DNA from: Scleromatobacter sp964418745
Lineage (GTDB): Bacteria > Pseudomonadota > Gammaproteobacteria > Burkholderiales > Burkholderiaceae_C
Assembly: GCA_964418745.1 (NCBI GenBank)
Contig: CAYQMX010000011.1
Coordinates: 62,001 to 126,000, forward strand
Direction: 5' to 3'
Length of the DNA stretch: 64,000 bases
Below are positions 55,463-62,892 of the stretch, piece after piece (positions within the stretch are counted from its first letter, which is position 1; each line of letters opens with the position of its first letter). Made by a program: the position numbers and the translations under genes. The notes below the pieces were generated by a model. The model made no database searches. It saw only the letters and a program-made list of their open reading frames with translations, and was not told where the DNA came from.

Positions 55463-55801
55463 CGACGGTCTCCGGATCGAGAACGGCGTCGGCCAGGCGG
55501 GCATGGCGGCAAATTGGACTGGAACGAGGTCGGCGAGCGCATGCCTGCAGCCTATGGACGGCGAATTCGGCACGGCATGAGATATCTCAAGAGACGGATT
55601 CGTGTGGGGCCCCTGTGGCGCGCCGCGGACGCAGGAACGCGCCTGGATTGCGTCGGCGCTTGATTTGGGTCAAGCCGTGTCGTTTATTCGCACGCTCTTA
55701 AGCATCGATTCGTGAAGAAACGTTAGTTTCATGTCAGCGAGGCATGTACACGTCCATCAGGGACGACGTCCAGGCCTCGGCGCACAACCCGGAGTCCGAT
55801 C
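55463..55801. other. divergent regulatory region of the cytochrome locus
   Basis: This 339-nt gap between ccmI and the monoheme cytochrome gene is less GC-rich in its middle. It contains the FNR-like box listed at 55660-55673. Around 55708, about 41 nt downstream, transcription could begin as at class II FNR promoters. The rest has no gene or terminator that I can support. Confidence 0.5.
55660..55673 (+). promoter_or_regulatory. FNR/ANR-type box upstream of the cytochrome operon
   Basis: TTGAT-TTGG-GTCAA fits the FNR consensus TTGAT-N4-ATCAA with one mismatch. It is 128 nt upstream of the monoheme cytochrome ATG. A class II arrangement would put the start site near 55708, leaving a leader of about 94 nt. 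It suggests induction of the electron-transfer genes when oxygen is low. Confidence 0.6.
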
Positions 55802-56158
55802 ATGCGTTTTTCCTTCGCCCGCCACCCCGCGCCCGTCCTGGCCGCCGCGCTGCTCGCCTGCGCGTTCGCCGCCCCCGCGCAGGCCGCGCCCGACGCGGAT
55901 GCCGCCACCTCCCTGGCGCGCTCGAACAACTGCTTCAAGTGCCACAGCGTGTCCAAGGACAAGGACGGCCCGTCGTTCAAGAAGACGGCCGAGAAGTACC
56001 GCGGCAAGCCCGATGCGCAAGCCAAGCTGGTCCATCACCTGACCAGCGGCGAGAAGGCGAAGTTCCCGGACGGCCACTCCGAGGATCACAAGATCATCGA
56101 CACCAAGGACGACGCCCAGGTCAAGAACCTGGTCGACTGGATCCTGAGCCAGCAATAG
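55802..56158 (+). CDS. mtoD: monoheme cytochrome c (MtoD-like)
   Basis: A 118-residue periplasmic class I cytochrome c. The signal peptide ends near AQA-APD. The heme site is CFKCH in NNCFKCHSVSKDKDGPSF. A Met axial ligand in the usual place is not evident; a conserved His-rich stretch (HHLTSGEKAKFPDGH) is present instead. It is the first gene of a run of four cytochrome-related genes in the same order as the mtoD-mtoA-mtoB-cymA cluster of Sideroxydans. MtoD there is a monoheme electron carrier. The assignment to MtoD is by order and size. Confidence 0.75.
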   Translation: MRFSFARHPAPVLAAALLACAFAAPAQAAPDADAATSLARSNNCFKCHSVSKDKDGPSFKKTAEKYRGKPDAQAKLVHHLTSGEKAKFPDGHSEDHKIIDTKDDAQVKNLVDWILSQQ

Positions 56159-56233
56159 CCGCCAGCGCGACGAACCGATGACAACCGGGGTCGCGGCGGC
56201 ATGCGCCGGGCGGCTCGAACCGAGGGAAATCCC

Positions 56234-57244
56234 ATGACTGCGCGTTCACGCCTCCTTGCCGTGCTGGCCCTGTTGGCCGGCACGCTGGTCGCCTCGCCCT
56301 GCTTCGCCGCCGATGCCGCGGCATCGGCCCCGGCGTCGACCTCGGTTGCCACCGAGAAATTGAAGCAGAACGCGGTCTGCACCCGCTGCCACGACGAGTC
56401 CGAGAGTCGACCCGTCCTGTCCATCTACCAGACTCGCCACGGCAACAGTGCCGATCCCGCGTCGCCCACCTGCACGTCGTGCCACGGCGCGAGCACGCAG
56501 CACGTGGCCGGCGGCAAGGGCCCTGGCAAGGCCAGCCGACCCTCGCCGGACGTCCTGTTCAAGGCCAAGGGCAGCGTCTACGGCGCATCGCCCGCGGTCG
56601 ACCAGGAGAAGGCCTGCCTGGCCTGCCACCGCGACGGACTGCGCAGCCACTGGGAAGGCAGCCAGCACGAAAGCCGCGACATCCCGTGCTCCACCTGCCA
56701 CAGCGTGCACGTGAAGTCGGACCCGGTGCTGGCCAAGGCCACCCAGGCCGAGGTGTGCTTCGCCTGCCACAAGACGCAGCGCGCGCAGACCCACCGCCTG
56801 TCCACGCACCCGCTGGACGCCGGCAAGATGGCCTGCTCGGACTGCCACAACCCGCACGGCTCGACCGGTCCCAAGCTGCTGGTCAAGGACTCGGTCAACG
56901 AGACCTGCACCACGTGCCATGCCGAGAAGCGCGGCCCGTTCCTGTGGGAGCACGGCCCGGTGGCCGATGACTGCACCAACTGCCACACCCCGCACGGCTC
57001 GACCAACGCGCCGTTGCTCAAGACACGCGTGCCCTACCTCTGCCAGGAATGCCATAGCGGCGACCACGGCGCGCAACTCAACAGCGGCGCGAACCTGCAG
57101 AACGGCAACCTGACGACGGTCAACGGCACCAACCCGCTGGCCAACGCCGCGGCGCGTGCCCAGCTGACGGGCCGGGCGTGCCTGAACTGCCACGTCCTCG
57201 TCCACGGGTCCAACCACCCGGCCGGTTCCAAGTTCCAGCGCTAG
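56234..57244 (+). CDS. mtoA: decaheme c-type cytochrome (MtrA/MtoA/DmsE family)
   Basis: A 336-residue periplasmic cytochrome. Ten CxxCH motifs are counted: CTRCH, CTSCH, CLACH, CSTCH, CFACH, CSDCH, CTTCH, CTNCH, CQECH and CLNCH. The signal peptide ends near CFA-ADA. Length and heme number match MtrA/MtoA, which pass electrons through a porin barrel across the outer membrane. ATG 56234 is chosen as the start of the signal peptide, after a GAGGGA ribosome site. It is followed 18 nt later by the MtrB-type barrel gene, its usual partner. Confidence 0.93.
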   Translation: MTARSRLLAVLALLAGTLVASPCFAADAAASAPASTSVATEKLKQNAVCTRCHDESESRPVLSIYQTRHGNSADPASPTCTSCHGASTQHVAGGKGPGKASRPSPDVLFKAKGSVYGASPAVDQEKACLACHRDGLRSHWEGSQHESRDIPCSTCHSVHVKSDPVLAKATQAEVCFACHKTQRAQTHRLSTHPLDAGKMACSDCHNPHGSTGPKLLVKDSVNETCTTCHAEKRGPFLWEHGPVADDCTNCHTPHGSTNAPLLKTRVPYLCQECHSGDHGAQLNSGANLQNGNLTTVNGTNPLANAAARAQLTGRACLNCHVLVHGSNHPAGSKFQR

Positions 57245-57262
57245 TCATCCGCAGGAGGCGAC

Positions 57263-59905
57263 ATGACATCCCCCAGAAACGCATTCCCGCTGCGCGCGTC
57301 GCTCGTCGCCGTGCAAGGCGCCCTGATCGCGATGGCGCTCACGCAGGCCGCCGCGGCCGCCGAGGTCCTCGATCCCGCCGTCGCTGCCCTGGTGCAGCGC
57401 ACCAGCAGCGTCGAGATCGGCGTCGGCAACGTCAGCGACGGCGACTACAAGGCCAACGAGTACAGCGGCCTCAAGAGCAACGGCCTGTACCTGCTCGGCA
57501 ACTTCGACCTGCGCGCCGGCGGCGCCTACGGCAGCGACGATCCGTCGCGCTTCCGCCTGACCGGCACCAACGTCGGCACCGAGTCGCGTTCGGTGAAGGC
57601 CGACTACAGCCTGGCGGGCGCGACGAAGTTCTACATCGCCTACGACCAGTTGCTGCGCGATCGCTCGGACACGTACCAGACGCCCTACCTGGGCGCCGGC
57701 ACCAGTGTGCTGACCCTGCCCAAGACCTGGCTCGTGCCGCTGGTGCCGCGCGTCAGCGCCTCCGGCCCCAATGCCCGCGGGCTGTCGCCGGACGTCACGT
57801 CGTCCAGCGCGCTGGTGGCAGGCGTCCTCACGGCGCCGACGGCGGCCCAGCTGGCGACCGCCGCGGCCATCCAGGGCGCGGACCTGCCCGCGTTCCACAA
57901 CGTCCACCTGTTCACGAAGCGCACCAAGTACACCGCGGGTGCCGTCATCGCGCTCGACTCGCAGTTCCAGGTCAGCGGCAGCTACTCGCACGAGGACAAG
58001 GTCGGCCTGAAGCCCATGGGCACCGTCACGGCGGTCACCGGCGGCGACATCGCCACCATCATCCCGGACCTGATCGACCAGCACACCGACCAGCTCAACC
58101 TCGGCGCGCGCTACAAGGTGGCCGGCCTGACGCTGGAAGGCGCCTACCTGGCGTCGATCTTCACCAACGAAGTCGCCGGCATGACCTGGACGAACTGGGC
58201 GCTGCCGAGCAGCACGCAGACGATCAGCAGCGCGCCGTCGAACCAGCTCCACCAGGCCAAGCTCACGGCTGCCTACAGCTTCTCGCCGACCACGCGCCTT
58301 GTTGCCGACGCCTCGGTGTCGCGCAACACGCAGAACCAGCCCTTCCTCACCTCGTACTACACGCCGCTCGTCCCCGTGGCGTCGGCGAGCGCGCTGGTCG
58401 TGACCAAGGCCGCGAACGTGAAGCTGACGTCGCGGCCGGTCAAGGACCTGTCCCTGAGCGCGAACTACAAGTTCGAGAACCGCGACAACCGGACCCCGGT
58501 CAACACCTACGGCTTCTACGACGCGGGCACCAGCGGTAGCGGCACCTCGGCGTTCTCGTCCTACTTCCCCGGCGTGACCCTGGGCAGCAACATCAACCTC
58601 AACGCCAACCGGGCCTACAGCAAGCGCACCAACCAGTTCGACTTCGGTGCCGACTACCACGTGACCGAAGGCCAGGCGATCCGCGCCGGCCTGCAGTACC
58701 AGGTCATCGACCGCACGTGCCCCGGCAGCTGGATCTCGTGCGCCGACGCCGACAAGGCCAAGGAAGCCACGCTCGACCTCGAATGGCGCGGCAACTTCCT
58801 GGACGCGTTCAGCGCCCGGGTCGGCGCGGCGCACTCGCGGCGCACCGTCGACTACAACGAGGACGCCTGGCTGGCCCTCGTGCCGGCGGCCAACCTCTCG
58901 CCCACGGGCGCCCCGGGCGGCAGCACCGCCTACGGCACCATGCTGGCCAACGGCTGGACGGGCTACGGCCCGATCTCCGGCCTGAACCCGCTGCCCACCC
59001 CGGGTACCGCGGCGGCCTTCTTCTTCCCCAACAACAATGCGCTGGCCAACGCGCAATACGGCAGCCAGAACCGCATCAGCGAGCTGCCCGGCATGCGCCG
59101 CTACAACATGGCCGATCGCACGCGCGACAAGGTGCGCACGTCGCTCGACTGGCAAGCCAGCGACAAGCTGTCGGTGACGGCCGGCGTCGACTACAACCGC
59201 GACGAATACGGCCAGTCGGTCTACGGGCTCAAGCGGGCGCAGAGCCTGGCGGTGAACCTGGACGCGAGCTTCGCGTTCAGCGAAACGGCCAAGGTGACCG
59301 GCTTCGTCACGCACGAGGACCTGCGCAGCACTGCCGACGGCAACAGCTACACGGCCAACAGCACCGCCACGGCCGTGAACACGTTCACCGCCATCGTGGG
59401 CGGCTGCTTCTCGACGATCGCGCTGCGCAACGCCAGCAACAAGGTCGACCCGTGCCTGAACTGGGACGCGAAGATGCGCGACGCGGTCAACACGTTCGGC
59501 GCCTCGTTCGACCAGAAGAACCTGCTGGGCGGCAAGCTCGACCTCAATGCCGGGGTCTCGGTCAGCCGGGCCACCAGCACCAACAACCTCGCGGGCGGCA
59601 ACTACGTCAACAACCCGCTCGCGGTGGCGGGCGCGCCCGCCGGCACCACGGCCGCGTACTACGTCGCCGCGCAGCCGTTGCCGGTGGTCAAGACGAACAC
59701 GGTCGACTTCAAGGTCTCCGGCAAGTACGCCCTGAGCAGCGCGTCGGCGGTGCACCTGGGCTATCGCTACCAGCACATGGCGTCCGACGACTGGTCGTAC
59801 GACGGCCTGCAGTTCGGCGGCCTGTCGGGCGTCCTGCCGACCAACGAGCTGGCGCCGAACTACAGCGTCCACACGTTCGTGGCTTCGTACATCTACACCT
59901 TCTGA
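57263..59905 (+). CDS. mtoB: MtrB/MtoB-type outer-membrane barrel
   Basis: An 880-residue outer-membrane beta-barrel protein of the decaheme-associated MtrB/PioB family. The signal peptide ends near AAAA-AEV. The rest is a series of about 26 amphipathic strands with Tyr/Phe-rich turns, ending with the insertion signal VASYIYTF. It sheathes the decaheme cytochrome so electrons cross the outer membrane. The N-terminal CxxC motif known in Shewanella MtrB is not present; the nearest cysteines are in CPGSWISC further in. It starts 18 nt after mtoA, so the pair is a unit. Confidence 0.92.
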   Translation: MTSPRNAFPLRASLVAVQGALIAMALTQAAAAAEVLDPAVAALVQRTSSVEIGVGNVSDGDYKANEYSGLKSNGLYLLGNFDLRAGGAYGSDDPSRFRLTGTNVGTESRSVKADYSLAGATKFYIAYDQLLRDRSDTYQTPYLGAGTSVLTLPKTWLVPLVPRVSASGPNARGLSPDVTSSSALVAGVLTAPTAAQLATAAAIQGADLPAFHNVHLFTKRTKYTAGAVIALDSQFQVSGSYSHEDKVGLKPMGTVTAVTGGDIATIIPDLIDQHTDQLNLGARYKVAGLTLEGAYLASIFTNEVAGMTWTNWALPSSTQTISSAPSNQLHQAKLTAAYSFSPTTRLVADASVSRNTQNQPFLTSYYTPLVPVASASALVVTKAANVKLTSRPVKDLSLSANYKFENRDNRTPVNTYGFYDAGTSGSGTSAFSSYFPGVTLGSNINLNANRAYSKRTNQFDFGADYHVTEGQAIRAGLQYQVIDRTCPGSWISCADADKAKEATLDLEWRGNFLDAFSARVGAAHSRRTVDYNEDAWLALVPAANLSPTGAPGGSTAYGTMLANGWTGYGPISGLNPLPTPGTAAAFFFPNNNALANAQYGSQNRISELPGMRRYNMADRTRDKVRTSLDWQASDKLSVTAGVDYNRDEYGQSVYGLKRAQSLAVNLDASFAFSETAKVTGFVTHEDLRSTADGNSYTANSTATAVNTFTAIVGGCFSTIALRNASNKVDPCLNWDAKMRDAVNTFGASFDQKNLLGGKLDLNAGVSVSRATSTNNLAGGNYVNNPLAVAGAPAGTTAAYYVAAQPLPVVKTNTVDFKVSGKYALSSASAVHLGYRYQHMASDDWSYDGLQFGGLSGVLPTNELAPNYSVHTFVASYIYTF

Positions 59906-59954
59906 TCCGGCCGCCCCAGCGCGTCACCATCGCCCACTCGAGACCCTCGTCACC

Positions 59955-60554
59955 ATGTCCACCGACCAACCCGGCTTCATCCGGCGTACCTGGGGCGTCC
60001 TGCGGCGCCCGGCCGCCAAGTATTCCCTGCTGTCGCTGCTGCTGGTGGGTTTCGGTACCGGCATCATCTTCTGGGGCGGGTTCCACACCGGGCTCGAGGC
60101 GACCAACAAGCTGGAGTTCTGCATCTCGTGCCACGAGATGCGCGACAACGTCTACCAGGAATACAAGCAGACGATCCACTACCAGAACCGCACCGGCGTG
60201 CGGGCCATCTGCTCCGACTGCCACGTGCCGAAGGAGTGGGGCCCGAAGATGATCCGCAAGATCCAGGCGAGCAACGAGGTCTGGGGCAAGATCACCGGCG
60301 TCGTCGACACCAAGGAGAAGTTCGAGGCGCACCGGATGGAACTCGCGACGCACGAGTGGGAACGGATGAAGGCGTCCAACTCGCAGGAGTGCCGCAACTG
60401 CCACAACTTCGACGCGATGAGCGCCACCAAGCAGAAGACCTCCGCCTACAACCGGCACATGGAGGCCAAGGCGGCGGGCAAGACCTGCATCGACTGCCAC
60501 AAGGGCATCGCGCACCACCTGCCCAAGGAATACCGCGACCCTGACGAGGAATGA
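59955..60554 (+). CDS. cymA: tetraheme quinol-linked cytochrome c (NapC/NirT/CymA family)
   Basis: A 199-residue inner-membrane-anchored cytochrome. One N-terminal membrane segment (about 23-43) is followed by four CxxCH sites: CISCH, CSDCH, CRNCH and CIDCH. The layout is that of CymA/NapC, which exchanges electrons between the quinone pool and periplasmic cytochromes. It ends the four-gene run and completes an inner-to-outer membrane electron path: quinone, CymA, MtoD, MtoA/MtoB. The direction (to or from the outside) is not visible in the sequence. Confidence 0.93.
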   Translation: MSTDQPGFIRRTWGVLRRPAAKYSLLSLLLVGFGTGIIFWGGFHTGLEATNKLEFCISCHEMRDNVYQEYKQTIHYQNRTGVRAICSDCHVPKEWGPKMIRKIQASNEVWGKITGVVDTKEKFEAHRMELATHEWERMKASNSQECRNCHNFDAMSATKQKTSAYNRHMEAKAAGKTCIDCHKGIAHHLPKEYRDPDEE

Positions 60555-60661
60555 GCGCGCGCCCGGCCGCTGCGAAGCGCGCTCGCGCCGCAGCCGCCTG
60601 GCGGAGGGTCGTCTCCTGATCGCAGCGACGGCGCGCCGGGAGGCGGCGCCGTCGGACGGCT

Positions 60662-60964
60662 TCAGGCCGTCGTCGTCACCAGGTCGAAATGCTCCACCAC
60701 CGGCGGCTTCGCGAAGAACGGGCCGACGATGGCGCGCCATTGCGGGAACAGCGGACCGCCGCGGAAGTCCACCGTGTGGTTCTCCAGCGTGTCCCAGTGG
60801 ATCGCCAGCACGTAGCGTTCGGCGGACTCGATGCCCTTGTGCACGGTCGCGTCGCGAAAGCCCTTGGCCTGCGAGATCACGGTGGCGATGCCGTGGCGGA
60901 TCGCCGCTTCGAATTCGGCGTTCTTGCCGGCGGGAATCGTGAAATCGGCGAGCTCGAGGATCAT
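60662..60964 (-). CDS. small dimeric alpha/beta-barrel protein (Dabb/ABM-like)
   Basis: A 100-residue soluble protein that fits the dimeric alpha/beta-barrel fold (Dabb or antibiotic-biosynthesis monooxygenase type). The FTIPAGKNAEFEAAIRHGIATV helix and the ERYVLAIHWDTLENHT and FPQWRAIVGPFFA segments are typical. Some relatives are stress-responsive, others are enzymes. It stands alone between the cytochrome locus and the flavoprotein gene. Function unknown. Confidence 0.75.
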   Translation of the reverse strand: MILELADFTIPAGKNAEFEAAIRHGIATVISQAKGFRDATVHKGIESAERYVLAIHWDTLENHTVDFRGGPLFPQWRAIVGPFFAKPPVVEHFDLVTTTA

Positions 60965-61148
60965 GGCGCTGTCTCCGGTTGGATGATCCCGCCATTGTCG
61001 ACCACCGCCGATGCCCGCGCCGTCGCGCGGGAAGCGCCGGCCCGGTCGGTCGGCAAGGCGTGCGCCGCGGGTATCCCGGGCCGACGCTGCAGCCGGGCCG
61101 CGATCGTGCGACAGTCGGCGCCTGCCTTGCCGCCGCCAGGAGCCGCCC

Positions 61149-62882
61149 GTGGACCAACCGCCGATCTCCGCCGCCCCCGCACCGGGCCAGCAGCCCGACC
61201 CGAACCGCGCCTACCAGACGTTTCCCGTGCTGGGCGCCGCCGACATGCAGCGCATCCGCCGCTTCGGCGAACCGCACCATGCCAAGGACGGCAGCTTCCT
61301 GATCCAGGCCGGGCAGAAGTCGCGCGGCCTGTTCCTGCTGGTGGCGGGCCGGGTCGCCGTCACCCAGCGCGACGGCCTGGGGCGGACGGTGCCGTACCAC
61401 GACTACGCGCCCGGCGAATTCCTGGCCGAGGCCAACACGCTGTTCGGCGGCGCGGCGCTGGTGGACGCCCGATGCGTGGGCGACGTCGAGGGCATCCTGG
61501 TGGTGCCCGACCAGCTGCGCGCCCTGATCATCGCCGAGGCCGACCTCGGCGAGCGCATCATGCGCGCGCTGATCCTGCGCCGCGTCTCGCTGATCCAGGC
61601 CGGCGCCAGCGGCGCGACGATCATCGGCCAGGCCGGCTCGGCCTCGGTGCTGCGGCTGCAGGGCTTCCTGCAGCGCAACGGCCAGCCGCACCACGTGGTG
61701 ACCGCCGACGACGACCCGGTGGCCGCGGCGCTGCTGGTGCAGTACGGCGCCGCCGCGGCCGAGGCCGTGGCCGTCACGCCCAACGGAACCGTGCTGGTCG
61801 ACCCGACCGAGACGGCGCTGGCGACCGCGCTGGGCATGATCGACGACCGGGTCTGCGACGGCGTCTTCGACGTGCTGGTGGTGGGCGCCGGGCCGGCCGG
61901 CCTGTCCACGGCCGTGTACGCGGCGTCCGAGGGCCTGCGCGTGGCCGTGCTCGACTGCCGCGCCTTCGGCGGCCAGGCCGGCGCCAGCGCGCGCATCGAG
62001 AACTACCTGGGCTTTCCGACCGGCATCTCGGGCCAGGCCCTGGCCGGGCGTGCCTACATCCAGGCGCAGAAGTTCGGCGCGAAGATGATCATCCCGGCCG
62101 AGGTCGTCCGTCTCGACTGCTCGCTGGCGGAGAGCGAGGGCCTGTTCGCCGTGCACCTGGCCGACGGCCGCCGGCTGCGCGGGCGCAGCCTGGTCTGCGC
62201 CAGCGGCGCGCGCTATCGCCGGCCGGCGCTGGGCCGCATCGACGAGTTCGAGGGCCACGGGGTCTGGTACTGGGCCTCGGGCCTGGAGGCGCGGATGTGC
62301 GCCGGCGCCGAGGTGGTGCTGGTGGGCGGCGGCAATTCCGCCGGCCAGGCCGCGGTGTTCCTGGCCGCGCATGCGGCGCGGGTGCACATGATGATCCGCG
62401 GTCCGGGCCTGGCGGCGAGCATGTCGCGCTACCTGATCGACCGCATCGGCGCCGCGCCCAACATCCAGCTGTGGACCCACACGCAACTGGTGGAGCTCGA
62501 CGGCCAGCTGCCGTCGGGCCTGAGTCGCGTGAAATGGCGCCAGGGCGGCGCCGACGGCGAGCTGCACGAGCGCGAGCTGCGCAACGTGTTCCTGTTCGTC
62601 GGCGCCGATCCCGAGACGCGCTGGCTGGAAGGCTGCGGCGTCGCCGTGGACGCCAACGGCTTCGTGCTGACCGGCACCGACGCCGTCACCGGCCCTGACG
62701 GCCTGGTGCTGCCCGGCCGCGCGCCCAATCCGTTCGAGACCAGCGTGCGCGGCGCGTTCGCGGTGGGCGACGTGCGCGCCGGCTCGGTCAAGCGGGTGGG
62801 CGGGGCGATCGGCGACGGCGCGGCCGCGGTCGCGCTGATCCACCAGCACCTGGCCGCGCTCGACGCCCGCGTGGCGGCCTGA
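61149..62882 (+). CDS. cNMP-binding domain / thioredoxin-reductase-like flavoprotein
   Basis: A 577-residue fusion. The N-terminal cyclic-nucleotide-binding domain covers about 25-150. A thioredoxin-like linker region lacking Cys follows (about 165-235), and then a two-domain FAD/NAD(P)H reductase (about 240-570; GAGPAGLS 246-253 and VGGGNSAGQA 392-401). The place of the CxxC of thioredoxin reductase is taken by WYWASGLEA (373-381), so it cannot reduce thioredoxin in the usual way. The family is related to ferredoxin/NADP reductase-like proteins found in actinobacteria and betaproteobacteria. GTG 61149, preceded by AGGAG, is the start. Confidence 0.88.
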   Translation: MDQPPISAAPAPGQQPDPNRAYQTFPVLGAADMQRIRRFGEPHHAKDGSFLIQAGQKSRGLFLLVAGRVAVTQRDGLGRTVPYHDYAPGEFLAEANTLFGGAALVDARCVGDVEGILVVPDQLRALIIAEADLGERIMRALILRRVSLIQAGASGATIIGQAGSASVLRLQGFLQRNGQPHHVVTADDDPVAAALLVQYGAAAAEAVAVTPNGTVLVDPTETALATALGMIDDRVCDGVFDVLVVGAGPAGLSTAVYAASEGLRVAVLDCRAFGGQAGASARIENYLGFPTGISGQALAGRAYIQAQKFGAKMIIPAEVVRLDCSLAESEGLFAVHLADGRRLRGRSLVCASGARYRRPALGRIDEFEGHGVWYWASGLEARMCAGAEVVLVGGGNSAGQAAVFLAAHAARVHMMIRGPGLAASMSRYLIDRIGAAPNIQLWTHTQLVELDGQLPSGLSRVKWRQGGADGELHERELRNVFLFVGADPETRWLEGCGVAVDANGFVLTGTDAVTGPDGLVLPGRAPNPFETSVRGAFAVGDVRAGSVKRVGGAIGDGAAAVALIHQHLAALDARVAA

Positions 62883-62892
62883 GCACGCGCGC

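Noticed and set aside
56234..57244. DmsE of a DMSO reductase system
   Set aside because: The decaheme protein belongs to the same family, but no DmsA/DmsB-type reductase is present and the gene order matches mto clusters.
61011..61148. Upstream ATG start for the cNMP flavoprotein
   Set aside because: The 46 extra codons are Arg/Ala-rich and unlike the family. GTG 61149 has AGGAG at the right distance.
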